A stretch of DNA of 64,000 nt from Linyphia triangularis (Eukaryota > Arthropoda > Arachnida > Araneae > Linyphiidae). The stretch's first letter is position 1, and every line of letters begins with the position of its first letter. Below are positions 13,909 to 24,379 of the stretch, one piece after another. The notes beneath the pieces are model-generated. The model did not search any database. It saw only the letters and a list, made by a program, of their open reading frames with translations, and was not told the origin of the DNA. Location of the stretch: contig OZ021721.1 in assembly GCA_963978545.1 (NCBI GenBank), forward strand, positions 104,365,866-104,429,865, written 5' to 3'. The translations under genes and the position numbers were made by a program.

Positions 13909-14605
13909 TCTGTCTATCAAGAGAATAGCTCCCGCCAGATAGCCTGGATGATGGCGACCACTGTAGAAACAACAGGGTTCCCACTCAAATCACAGAATGA
14001 AAATCAATGACTTTTCAATGACTTTTAAGGACCTAATTGATGTTTTTAAGGACCTATGAAAATTCATTTTCATACATCATATCTATATTTAAATTTTTAA
14101 TCAAGTATATTCTACCAAAAAAGTTAAAGTTGGTGGATGCGCAATACAAATATGTTGGAAATTTTTGATACGGTGCAGATAAGTGGCGGTCACTCGGGCA
14201 TAGCAAGTCCGAGTTGTATTTTTATAAATTTTGCAGCTGGACAACATCTGTAAAAATTAAGGACTTTTAAGGACCTCTAAGCATTTTCAAGGACTTTTAA
14301 GCACCTCTAAGCATTTTCAAGGACTTTTAAGCACCTCTAAGCATTTTCAAGCACTTTCAAGGCCTTGAAAACAAGTTAAAAAATATTAAGCACTTTTAAT
14401 GACTTTCAATGACAGTAGGAACCCTTGAACAAGACTCGGTGATATGGAATAGGGGTGATGTATGCAGAAAATTGGCATCCAATAAGGCTACAAAACAGCA
14501 ATTGTAAATATCTTACTCATGGGAAAATGGCACTAGTCTTTTTTCCACGGCAACAAACAACGCTAGGCAAGCTGGTGGGAGCTAATCCAAAATAGACAGT
14601 AATAA
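13909..14605. mobile_element. MITE family (CTGTCTATC ends), copy 2, split by a nested element
   Basis: The left part (CTGTCTATCAAGAGAATAGC) and right part (ACAACGCTAGGCAAGCTGG...GGGAGCTAAT) are separated by the 455-bp element at 13973-14427. Confidence 0.6.
13973..14427. mobile_element. DNA transposon, CAGGGTTCC ends, 5-bp TSD (hAT5-like), copy 1
   Basis: Ends CAGGGTTCCCACT and CAAGGGTTCCTACT (inverted), flanked by AACAA at 13968-13972 and 14428-14432. The right half carries tandem units of about 30 bp built from AAGGACTTTTAAGCACCTC. A close copy lies at 25558. Assignment to the hAT group with 5-bp duplications is inference. Confidence 0.75.
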
Positions 14606-14743
14606 ATGCTTTACATTTGAGGTAAACAAAGAAACCATAACTTTTTTAAACATTCAAGTAAATATCCCAAATATTTTAGTTGAGACTAAAATATTACTAC
14701 AAATATTTGTAAACTATTTTATTAATTTATTCAATTCTTCTAG

Positions 14744-14885
14744 CCTTCCTGCCGTTGAATATACGAAAGAATTCATCACGTCGATCGTATTAGGGAAGGA
14801 TGTTGTTCCTAGAATTGGTTTGCATCAAATGGAAGCATTGCGATCTGATCTCATAAATGCAATTAAACAAAGTCAAGATCCCAAG
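14744..14885 (+). CDS. DAGLA: Diacylglycerol lipase, exon with catalytic aspartate
   Basis: The exon is flanked by ttctag and gtaacg. It begins with one base that completes the split Ser codon of the previous exon, so the junction reads PPGGLLS-LPAVEY, as in known DAGLs. It then reads LPAVEYTKEFITSIVLGKDV followed by VPRIGL. The Asp of GKDVVPRIG (codon 14799-14801) matches the family's catalytic acid. The exon ends in phase 0 after QSQDPK. Length is 142 nt, 47 codons plus the split base. The donor is normal, but LINE-derived sequence begins about 10 bp beyond it. Confidence is high because phase, motif and order all agree with the neighbouring exons. Confidence 0.93.
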
Positions 14886-14892
14886 GTAACGT

Positions 14893-16140
14893 ATACTTAC
14901 TTACTCCTCTGTTATACAGCCCGTGCAGGGCCTTGGCTTCCTTTACCACACAGATCCACTTTTTCCTATCCTTGACATTTATCTTCCAATTTTTGATTGT
15001 CATCTTTTTTAAATTTTCTTCCACCTCATCGAGCCATCTTTTTCTAGGGCGACCGACCTTTCTCATTCCCTCTAGTCTTCCTCTGTAAATTTTCTTTGTT
15101 CTTTTATCACTCGTTCGCTCCAAATGTCCGAGAAATTGTATTCTTTTTGTTTTTATTATAACTACTATATATTTTTCTTTATCTAACTTACTTAACTCTA
15201 AATTACTCTTAATTCTCCAAACATCTCCATCTTTGGTTGGTCCATAAACTTTCCTTAACATCTCTCTCTCTCAAAAGTAATAAATATTTTTTCCTCATTC
15301 TGAGTGGTAGTCCTAGTTCCTGCTGCATAAGTGACTATAGGTCTAATTATTGTTTTATATAGTTTTAGTTTTAACTTTCTTGAAAGCAAGGAGGACCTAC
15401 AAAACTTAAGCATTGAAAAATAACATCCGTTCTAAGCTCTAATTACTCCTAGTTCTCCTAAGCTCTAATTACTCCTAGTTCTCCTAAGCTCTAAATTACT
15501 CGTAATTCTCCAAACATCTCCATCTTTGATTGGTCCATAAACTTTCCTTAAAATCTCTCTCTCAAAAGTAATAAGTAATTTTTCCTCATTCTTATTGGTA
15601 GTCCAAGTTTCTGCTGCATAAGTGACTATAGGTCTAATTATTGTTTTATATAGTTTTAGTTTTAACTTTCTTGAAAGCAGAGAGGACCTAAAAAACTTAA
15701 GCATTAAAAAATAACATCCGTTCTAAGCTCTAATTACTCCTAAGCTTTAAATTACTCCTTATTCTCCAAACATCTCCATCTTTGATTGATCCATAAACTT
15801 TCCTTAAAATCTCTCTCTCAAAAGTAATAAATATTTTTTCCTCATTCTGAGTGGTAGTCCAAGTTTCTGCTGCATAAGTGACTATAGGCAAAATTATTGC
15901 TTTATATAGTTCAGTTTTAACTCTCTTGAGAGCAGAGAAGACCTAAACAATTTAAGCATTGAAAAATAACATCTATTTCCAGCTGCCAGTCTAGCCTTTA
16001 TCTCCGGGTTCAGTTTATTTTTTTCATATCATTTTTTTTTCAGTGATAATTGAACCAAGATAATTAAATTCTATCACCTTTTCAAAACCAAGTTCAGGAT
16101 TTACTGAACTCGTAGTAGGTCCGTTTACTACGAGGATTTT
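14893..16140 (-). pseudogene. RTE-type LINE fragment with internal triplication
   Basis: On the minus strand, broken frames give the end of an endonuclease-reverse transcriptase: a NYLGSIIT..EIKARLA block near 16000, LKLYKTIIRPIVTYAAETWT near 15620, and GRPRKRWLDEVEENLKKM near 15020, ending ALHGLYNRG. The 3' end is a TAAG repeat at about 14893. A segment holding RKVYGP.KDGDVWRI is present three times (about 15192-15425, 15485-15725, 15745-15970). Frame breaks show it is inactive. Confidence 0.82.
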
Positions 16141-16615
16141 AAAATTAATAAAATTTAATTTTCATAATCAGTGTATTGTTGAAGGGTTTGGTGTTCAAGT
16201 CAAATTCTAATAAATATTTTAATATTGAAAAGTTCCTAAGCTTTCAGTAGAGGATCACACATGCAGAAAATTTAGAAATTGATTTACAACTTAGTTAAAA
16301 TATTAATTATTTTAAAAGTCCCTTATCAGATATACCTTATCAATTAAAAAAATAAAAATAATAAATAAATTAGAGAGAAAAAAAGAGAAAAAAAAAACAA
16401 GATCCTAAATTTACGTACACTACACGAGTTTTAAAGTAACAAAATTTAATTGTTCAAAGATAATCTCTGTATTATTGAAGGGTTTGATGCAGAAGTCAAA
16501 TCCTAAAAAAAATTTTAATATTAAAAAGTTAAGATTTCAGTAGATGATCATACACACAAAAAATTTAGAAGTTGATTTACAACTTGTTTCAAATTATAAT
16601 TAGTTTAAGAAGATA
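16124..16615. repeat. Imperfect tandem duplication, about 300-bp spacing
   Basis: TTGAAGGGTTTG, AGTCAAAT and TTGATTTACAACTT recur in order in 16124-16310 and 16422-16615. Confidence 0.6.
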
Positions 16616-17445
16616 TAGACACTAAATCCACCAAATTGTCACAATTCTTTTTAGTTAGTTAAAGTTAAAGTCCACCTGAATTACATCTTTTGATATTAAA
16701 TAATTATCACCATGACAGTTTGTTTCTCAACCATGTTATTTTACTTTTTCTGTTTTTCTTGGTAATGATATTTACTACATCTTTTTAACTTTGAGTCGAT
16801 ACCGTGTAACCGTATATTATAAATGCTTTAAAATCTTCACAAATATTTTTTAAATATATATCTTAAATTTGTCTTTTTGATTTATTCATACATGAATTAT
16901 TAAAAATTGTAGATTTAAAAAAAAAAAAATGTTTTAGGAAATATTATTTGAAGTTTTGGAGCTAAGCTTCTGAAAAAAAAAATATTCTAATAATGATTAA
17001 CAAAAATTAAACAGACAATTCATTTTATGAATCTTATTGATTTATATATTTACTATAAAAAATTGTAAATTGAATAATAAGTTTTAAACTTATATCAAAA
17101 ATACAAAAGTCGAAATTTTACAAAAATCTAAATTTAAAAAGAAAGCTGTTTTAATGTAAAATAAAATTCAATTGTAATATTCAAAATACATTGACCCCCA
17201 AAATTCCCAAATGATACTCTTAAAATAGGAGATTTTATAATTTTGTGTCTTATACCTTATTAGATAACTTTTTTTTTCCTTTTTTTTTAAATTAACTACT
17301 TATAGCATTTTTATATAAGGATCAGCTAGACAAAAAAAGAAATTGTTTTAAATCGACTATAGACATTCGCTATGGCTTAGAAACTACAAATAACCAATAA
17401 AACTCTTCTACAAGTGGTTACAAGTATTATTTTTACTGCATTGGT

Positions 17446-17743
17446 GCTGTTTAGTTTACATGGTTATGGCTGTTTATTTCTGCCATTATGAAATGCTCGG
17501 CACAGCCAAATATCCCTCGTGATTTTGAACTAGGATAAGATAACAAGGTCGAAACCTTATCGCGTATACCTCTCTCAACCCCTACTACACCAACGACAGA
17601 ACATTGAGACCACGACCTATTTACTGTGCACCAGCCCCTCATGATCTTTACAATAACGATCGATCAAAATTCGGCGAAGCCAGGACCGAACCCTCGATCT
17701 ACTGCTAATCGGTGTCTTAAGCCGCCAGACAACTACAACCCCT
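17446..17743 (-). mobile_element. SINE family 3 copy
   Basis: On the minus strand a tRNA-like head has an A-box-like GTTGTCTGGCGGCTTAAG and a B-box GGGTTCGGTCCTGG, then an unrelated body of about 220 bp. It is flanked by a 9-bp duplication TGCATTGGT at 17437-17445 and 17744-17752. Only one copy is in the window. Confidence 0.65.
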
Positions 17744-18044
17744 TGCATTGGTACAACGTTGATAAATATTGAACTTTTAGTCCATAAACTACATTATGCG
17801 AATGGAAAACTCTTACAGGATCTTTCAGAAAGAACTCCCGAACATTGAAATGAAATCAGGCGCGTAACCAGGGGGTTGGGGTCAGATCCCCCCCCCCCCC
17901 ATGGTTCATTAACACAAACCAAGGAAGAGGAGGGATTGACGACAGGTCTTAATGGTCAAGATTCAGAAGCCAATTAAAAAAGTATCACCAATGATAGAAT
18001 TCGTTGGAAACAAACGCATGTGAGTAAAGCAATTCCCATCTCAA

Positions 18045-18165
18045 TTCTGGCCTAGCCTGCCAAAAGTACCAGGTTCAAATCCTGCTATAGGCATCAATGT
18101 TCGTTGGGGCACAGAATCCATGCCAAGTTGATGGTCCCGGACTGATTAACCGTTATCATGTGCAA
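18045..18165 (+). mobile_element. SINE family 2 fragment, + strand
   Basis: Decayed copy with B-box GGTTCAAATCC and the body segment ATCAATGTTCGTTGGGGCAC. It ends where the family 1 SINE at 18180 begins. Confidence 0.6.
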
Positions 18166-18179
18166 AAATAAATTGTTGA

Positions 18180-18358
18180 TTGGTTGTATTTAGATTATAT
18201 GGCGCCGTCAGCAACACGAGGGCTATAATGCGCCGAAACATTCGTCCTTAGACAAGCCAACATACATTTACAAACACCCCTGCCTAACACGGGACTTGAA
18301 CCCCCGCAACCTCGCGGTCTAGAAGCTAGCATGCTAACCACTATACCGTTTGGTCGGC
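18180..18358 (-). mobile_element. SINE family 1 copy
   Basis: Same tRNA-like head (TATAGTGGTTAGC, GGTTCAAGTCCCG) and body as the other copies. It is flanked by a 13-bp duplication AATAAATTGTTGA at 18167-18179 and 18359-18371. It landed beside an older SINE family 2 fragment. Confidence 0.88.
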
Positions 18359-18988
18359 AATAAATTGTTGAACGTACAAACAAAAATACAAAGAATGCAG
18401 TAACTTTAAATAGACGTGCAACCAAGGGAAAGGTTTTTAGAGTTGGATCCCCCCCCCCCCCCTTCTAGGATCACTAACATCCTAGTGTTTTGCAATGATT
18501 GAATAAGAAACATTTAGCAATCATAAATAATTTATAAATAATACGTTTTTAACCTATTATTATTCAGACAGAGTTTCAAATCACACTAAAGTAGCTATTA
18601 CGTCCAAGAACAGAACTTGGAAATAGATAACGAAATTTTAAATCTTCTAGCATAAAAAAAGTACCAAGCATTATTGTTGATCCACTTAAGTTCAATATAA
18701 AGTGACGCTTAAAAGATTTTACAAATATGGATGTTTCAAATGTTGTTTTAATTGATATAAGGTATCAGTGCTACATGCGCTTGTATTTCAAGCGTCATAA
18801 ATATATAATAAAATCAGCCTGATATTGGTGTTTATCCGTTAAAATAAAATATTACTCCTTCTGTAATAGAATTTAATTAAACGAGAAAAATTTCATAAGG
18901 GGACGGAAGGCAAAATTTTTTCTTGGAATCCATTTTGAGGTTTTTATCGCATCACAATATTTGAAATGTTATCTTCAAAATGGTTTAA

Positions 18989-19169
18989 GCCGATCAAACG
19001 GTATAGTGGTTAGCATGCTAGCTTCTAGACCACGAGTTTGCGGGTTCGAGTCCCGTGTAAAGCATGGGTGTTTGTAAATGTATGTTGGCTTGTCTAATGA
19101 CGAATGTTTCGGCGCATTATAGCCCTCGTGTTGCTGACGACGCCAGATAATCTGAAAACAACCAACCAA
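18989..19169 (+). mobile_element. SINE family 1 copy
   Basis: Full-length copy on the + strand: head with GGTATAGTGGTTAGC and GGGTTCGAGTCCCG, and a tail of AACCA repeats. It is flanked by a 14-bp duplication TCAAAATGGTTTAA at 18975-18988 and 19170-19183. Confidence 0.9.
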
Positions 19170-19936
19170 TCAAAATGGTTTAACTTGGTGGGCAATGCTC
19201 TCATCCGAAGAGTTTTTAAAAAAATTTCGAAAAAATAACATCACTGAAAAAACCCATCTGAATTGTACTTTAAACGCTGTTTTCTCAAAATGCTGTTTTT
19301 TCATACAAATGTACCTTTTTTTCAGGATCTACTCAATATTTTGGTTTTAAATTTTTTTCCGTGGTACGTATAGTATTTTTACACAAACAGACATATGCTT
19401 TTACAGAAATATTGATTACATTTTTTTTTTCTGAAAATTTAATAAAAAAAATTTCAAAACATCATGAATCCTAAGCAAAATTTTATTTTTACAAAAGCAT
19501 ACATCAATCTATATAAAAGTATTTTAATATTGACTGTACAAAATTTTAAACCAATGCTATGAGTAGTTTCTGTGAAAAAGGCCTTTTTAACATGGACTAG
19601 ATAGCTTCCGACCCTCCTTAATTTATAATCAAGAAAATATGAATAATATGGGATCTAGATAAAATGCTATCCCACGTTGGATTGTTTTGTATAGATCAAA
19701 AACTGGACAAAAACCATTTTAATATTTTGTCATAATGTTGGTGATAGATTAAGAAACTGCATAAGTATTGATGAAATGTGACAAATATGGGATGAGAAGG
19801 TTTTGAACGGAGATATTTTTTATACAGAGAAATACTGGATCAAACGTAAGTAAAACCCCTCCCACAGAAGTTTTCTAGTTGCACTACTGAATGAAATAGC
19901 TGCAAAACAGTAAGTATCGGAAAGAAAACACTAATA

Positions 19937-20804
19937 CAGTGATTCTCAACCAGTGTGCAGCGGCACTTTTGTGTGCCGCCAAATTCTTAAAGTGTGCCGC
20001 CAAATTTTAGAAATGTATATAGTAAAAATTATAATGCTTTTTTTTATTACCAGTAAAGTTTAACTTTAAGAAAAGTACTTATATATGTATGAATATTGTA
20101 ACGAAGATTTTTCACTTTCACAGCTTCGTTACATATTTCTCTGTGTCTCGTTTTTGACCTATTTTTTACTCTAGTTTTTTACATACAACCCCCTGCAGGT
20201 GTGTGAGTGTGCGTCTTGTTGTCTGATGTTTGGAAAGCACATCCGTTGGGACTTTGTTTCCCACGAATTCCGCGGGCGATTTCAAAGATCACTTCAATCC
20301 ATTTAATGTTAAAATATTCAGAAGAATCAATTAATTCATTTTGGATTAACATTAGATGCGATTATCCCATGATAGCCAAAAAAGCTTTAAAAATATTATT
20401 ACAATTTTCTACATCTTATTTGTGTGAATTCGGATTTTCAGTATTAACCAACATAAAAACAAAAAAAGATCGAGACTGTTAAACGTAGAAAACGATTTGA
20501 GAGTAGCATTGTCATTTTTACGACCAAATATAAATGAAATTATCAAAAAACATCAAGCTCAAATTTCTCATTAAAAGTATTCTTATTATTCATTTGTAAT
20601 TAATCCCTTTATAAACATACTGTTGTTTTTGTAGTACATATTATATTATTTTATTTTACATTCCAAATTATTATTATAAACTATTTAACACAGTGTATTA
20701 TAGGTAAGTAAACAACTTTTAAATTTATCTTTTTCTTTGTGTGCCGCCAATTTTTGAAATCGTTAAAAGTGTGCCGCGATAAAAAAAAAGGTTGAGAATC
20801 ACTG
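19937..20804 (+). mobile_element. hAT element remnant with transposase C-terminus
   Basis: Perfect inverted ends CAGTGATTCTCAACC, exact 8-bp duplication CACTAATA (19929-19936, 20805-20812) and GTGTGCCGCC subterminal motifs. An internal fragment at about 20290-20573 encodes the hAT dimerisation region (ALKILLQFSTSYLCEFGFSV). A frameshift in an A-run near 20460 splits it from the last block (NVENDLRVALSFLRP). The catalytic part is deleted, so it cannot move itself. Confidence 0.9.
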
Positions 20805-20881
20805 CACTAATATGTTGAATAGAGAGTAATGAAAATTAAAATACACCAGTTCGCAAAATTAGTTACAATATTTAAATGTGG

Positions 20882-21061
20882 TTGGTTGGTTGTTTTCAGA
20901 TCATCTGGCGCCGTCAGCAACAAGAGGGCTATAATGCGCCGAAACATTCGTCATTAGACAAGCCAACATACATTTACAAACACCCATGCCAACACGGTAC
21001 TCGAACCCGCAACCTCGCGGTCTAGAAGCCAGTAAGCTAAATACTATAGCGTTTGGTCGGC
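20882..21061 (-). mobile_element. SINE family 1 copy
   Basis: Copy with the same head, body and GGTTG-repeat tail (minus strand). It is flanked by a 13-bp duplication TATTTAAATGTGG at 20869-20881 and 21062-21074. The A-box region has decayed. Confidence 0.88.
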
Positions 21062-21156
21062 TATTTAAATGTGGCATTAACTGTCGTGAAATCTTAATAT
21101 AATAGTGGAATGGGTTTGTCGTTTCTCTCTTAGAAAAGCGACCCTATGATCCCTTG

Positions 21157-21340
21157 GTTTGGTTTGGTTTGTACGGTCAACGACCTATTTTTTAGGCTCA
21201 ATGACGGCTAATCAGACCAGCACCTACATCTTGACGTGGATTCTGAACCACAACGAACATCCAAGCCAAACCCGGGATTCGAACCCGGCACCTTTGGCAT
21301 GTGAGGCCAGAGAGCTAACCTCACAGTCATCAGGTGGGCT
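21157..21340 (-). mobile_element. SINE family 2 copy
   Basis: A different tRNA-derived SINE: on the minus strand the B-box is GGGTTCGAATCCCGG and the body includes GGATGTTCGTTGTGG. It is flanked by a 13-bp duplication CTATGATCCCTTG at 21144-21156 and 21341-21353. Other copies lie at 18045, 41672 and 58290. Confidence 0.88.
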
Positions 21341-21540
21341 CTATGATCCCTTGACTGGATAGTGCAAACTAAATGGTCCCTATTGCAGAATTCAGTGAAT
21401 TTGCAAAACAGACAGACGGATTTTCAGTACCCCATATTCACCAGTTTTTTTTATTGGTAAATCCGTCCAAATCAAAATGGGTCTCAAAGGTAAACTATCT
21501 GCAGCAATCAGCAAATTTACTCCCATCAATCAAATTTGCG

Positions 21541-21855
21541 AACCGGTGCATTTAAAATTCCATACCTGTCTATCCAACATACCACTTGTCTCTTCTTTCT
21601 TCCTTGCACTGTTTCGCAGTTACGTAATTTCAAAGTTAGGTATTCCTTTCTGAAAGACTCTGCATGTACTTTATAACTATTTATCACTTTTATATTACAA
21701 ACCGGTGCATTTAAATTTCCATACCTGTCGATCCAACATACCACTTGTCTCTTCTTTCTTCCTTGCACTGTTTCGCAGTTACGTAATTTCAAAGTTAGGT
21801 ATTCCTTTCTGAAAGACTCTGTATGTACTTCATAACTATTTATCACTTTTAGAGT
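21541..21855. repeat. 159-bp tandem duplication next to DAGL exon
   Basis: AACCGGTGCATTTAAA starts both copies (21541, 21700), and the units are about 95% alike. 159 is a multiple of 3, so a minus-strand frame stays open across both, but it matches no known family. It ends 43 bp before the exon at 21898. Confidence 0.85.
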
Positions 21856-21897
21856 GTACAAGTTTGAATAAATCTTTAAAACTTTAATCATTTTTAG

Positions 21898-22109
21898 TGG
21901 AAAATCATATGGAAAGGGATGCTTTGTTGCCGATGCTGCCACCAAAATGATCTAACACCAGAAGATATAGAAAGATTTCATGAGAAGACAGATTTTAGAG
22001 ATGCTACAACTCATCCTAGTGATTCTTCTATAGCGCTTACGGTTCATCAACCATTATATCCTCCAGGCAGAATCATTCATATCGTTCGAAATCATCCCAA
22101 GAAAGAGGA
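21898..22109 (+). CDS. DAGLA: Diacylglycerol lipase, exon with catalytic histidine
   Basis: The acceptor is tttttag; the exon starts in phase 0 with WKIIWKGMLCCRCC and ends GRIIHIVRNHPKKE plus two bases, followed by gtaaga. LYPPGRIIH is the conserved DAGL block that carries the triad His (codon 22078-22080), and THPSD just before it is also family-typical. Together with the two previous exons this completes Ser-Asp-His, so the enzyme should be active if the rest of the gene is intact. The stretch MLCCRCCHQ carries four closely spaced cysteines in the segment between the Asp and His; these could be acylated near the membrane (inference). A 159-bp tandem duplication lies directly upstream of the acceptor. 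Confidence 0.92.
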
Positions 22110-22194
22110 GTAAGAGAATTACAATAATAACACAATTTTTAAAACTTTAAGAAATAATTTTGCAATTCTACAGTGTTATTGGTAATTGTTTGAT

Positions 22195-22469
22195 TGAAGG
22201 GCCACGGCAAAGAACGATCAGAGTCCAATTTTTTTGAAATCGAGGTTTTCCCGCCAACCGGCAAAGTTATAGTAGATAGTTTAACCACCCGGAATCCTCT
22301 GGCAAATAAATATCATGGTTCGTAAGATTTTGAGCAACTACTTATCTCCAACCCAGAGACTTAAAACTTTCAATCAAAAATTAGCATCTTTCAAACTTTG
22401 AATCCTAAATCAGCTTTTCTAGAGAATTGTGCAAAACGGACTCTGATCGTTCTTTGCCGTAAACCTTCA
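22195..22469. mobile_element. MITE with ACGGCAAAGAACGATCAG ends
   Basis: About 30-bp inverted ends (TGAAGG..ACGGCAAAGAACGATCAGAG) enclose some 210 bp of non-coding sequence. No clear target duplication. It starts 85 bp after a DAGL exon. Confidence 0.7.
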
Positions 22470-22639
22470 TTTGCATCGTACCACAAAACTGCAATTTACA
22501 TCATTCTAGTTAAAAATTGCCTTTTTACGGCAACTTAATCAGGAATTGCCAAATTTGTTAACATTGCGACTCATTTATTAGAAACCAGATCTATAACTAT
22601 CCTCTCAGCGCATCGAATTATTCAGACACGAACAGCATA

Positions 22640-22880
22640 CAGTGGGTAAAAAAAGTCTCCGTACGAAAGCCAAAGTTACAAATAAATTAGCATAATTTTT
22701 AACCTTTTACTTCATATCTTCAGTAACTACTGAAATATGTTCAATTTGATTCTTTAGAATAAGTTTATAATAAATGTCAGATTTTACTAAACGTAGGAAG
22801 TATTTAAAATGAAACATTTAGAGGATGTTGCTAAGTGCCATGCAAAAAAGTTTCCGTAAGCCATATGAAAATTAATTCTG
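22640..22880. mobile_element. Tc1/mariner-like end with a repeated motif
   Basis: CAGTGGGTAAAAAAAGTCTCCGTACG after a TA, then AAAAAAGTTTCCGTAAGCC about 200 bp further, resembles the outer and inner direct repeats of an IR/DR-type Tc1 element. The other end was not found. Confidence 0.45.
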
Positions 22881-23107
22881 GCATTTTTCACAACAGACTT
22901 GCAGTAAATTTTCAATACTGAAGTGTACGCAAGTGTCATGAAGACATGATAGCAGCAATTTTTTAATTTTAACTTGTTGCTGATTGTCTTAAAATGGAGT
23001 TCCTAAACCTATTCAGACCAGTGGAGGCAGATGGAGTACCTAAATTTGCAGTCGCCTCACAGTCTGAAAGGTATGAAAATGTAAATGGGAGAAATCTGCT
23101 GTAAAGT

Positions 23108-23165
23108 AATAATTAAAATGTTCTTTCAAAGCATTTTAATGCTTTGAAAGAACATTTTAATTATT
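23108..23165. repeat. 58-bp perfect palindrome
   Basis: Two 28-base arms (AATAATTAAAATGTTCTTTC...) separated by only two bases; no mismatch seen. Confidence 0.9.
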
Positions 23166-23369
23166 CTAAAGCATTAAAATGCTCTGAGATCTCGGTAGTT
23201 ATGCTTTGATAAACGTTCACATTCTCTTTGATGATAAACGTTTGAAATGCTGTAAACATTTCATATTGAGGTCTTGTCAAGATCTTTTTTTGCAACCCAT
23301 CAAAAATGGACTTGTAGCCATCAGTGGGTTTCGGCCCACAGTTGTATAAATGCTGCGTAAGATCATTAA

Positions 23370-23675
23370 CACATTCGCTGCCACCAAAATTTATATATCC
23401 ATCCTCAGGAGCCGAATTTAAAAAAAGTGTTTTAATGATTAAAAATGTTCCTTATATTTTAATAATAAAACCAGAAAAAAGGAAAAACCTTTTATTTCCA
23501 AAAAATATAAAAATAATGCTTCACTAACGTGCCTCAAAAACCTCATCGTTCAACCTCCAAACCGAACTAAAAATAAAGCAGTTTACTTATCATACTCGAT
23601 CGTCGTCCCAGAGCGTCGACGGCATGGGATGTAGCGCCATGCTGAAGCGCCAGCGCGTCAGTGTCAGCGAACGTG
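23370..23675. mobile_element. piggyBac-like MITE
   Basis: Flanked by TTAA at 23366-23369 and 23676-23679, with inverted ends CACATTCGCTGCCAC and CACGTTCGCTGACAC. No transposase in 306 bp. Confidence 0.7.
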
Positions 23676-23689
23676 TTAAGAAAATGCGA

Positions 23690-24270
23690 AAGAAATGCAG
23701 GGATCGCAGGGAGTTTTCTAAAGAATAGGATAGGGATAATTTCTAAAATTTTTGAAATATTTAAGGATGATTCCAAAAGTTTTAAGGACAATTCTAAAAA
23801 TTTTAAGGATAATTAGCTGACTGAAGCTCCTTACAAACATATTCTTTCCAAAGCCAGTTTCAATACCAGCAAAAAACTACCAATTTTTTTTTTTTTAATT
23901 TAGCGTCAAACAGCTTTTTAGCAAAACAACAGTGATATAATCAAAGAAATATACTATTTTAACAAACATGCAAATTTAATCGAATCCCCTTATTGTAGTT
24001 ACAATTTAAAATATTCAATAATCAAAATTTAACTGTCAATTATTTACAGTAATTAACATTTAATCGCCAATAATTTAAAATAATTTAAATTTTAATACTT
24101 AAAATTTAATAATTAAAATTTCAGATAATGTTTTCTCCTCCTCTGGAGGGATAGCGAAGAAATTTCCGGGTTTAATTTTTTTTTTTAAATATAAATTCTC
24201 GTAAAATGAAATTAAAATATTTAAAGAATATTAGGAATTTTATGGTGAATGCGACCCCTGGAAATGCTGA
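23690..24270. repeat. Interspersed repeat pair, copy 1
   Basis: Shares runs of AATTTTAAGGA-type units, a CAATACCAGCAAAAAACTACCAATTTT segment and a right end GGTGAATGCGACCCCTG with 26690-27080. The right end resembles a hAT terminus, but the left end is unclear. Confidence 0.5.
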
Positions 24271-24379
24271 AGAGCTACAGACAGACCACTCACCGACTCG
24301 GGTTCGAATACTCGCGTCGGATGTTTGCATTCTATGACTTCAAAAATAATTACTGTATGTCTATAAGGGAAATAATACC

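Larger units (their letters stand above)
14886..21897 (+). other. DAGL intron of 7.0 kb
   Basis: Contains the LINE at 14893, SINEs at 17446, 18045, 18180, 18989, 20882 and 21157, the hAT copy at 19937 and tandem duplications. 16620-17436, 18480-18970 and 19184-19928 are AT-rich with nothing recognised; C-runs lie at 17890 and 18450. Confidence 0.7.

Noticed and set aside
18986..19070. tRNA-like sequences with A and B boxes (also at 1, 18180, 20882, 21157 and 41672)
   Set aside because: They are heads of repeated SINEs with target duplications and cannot form a complete cloverleaf with a proper 3' end.
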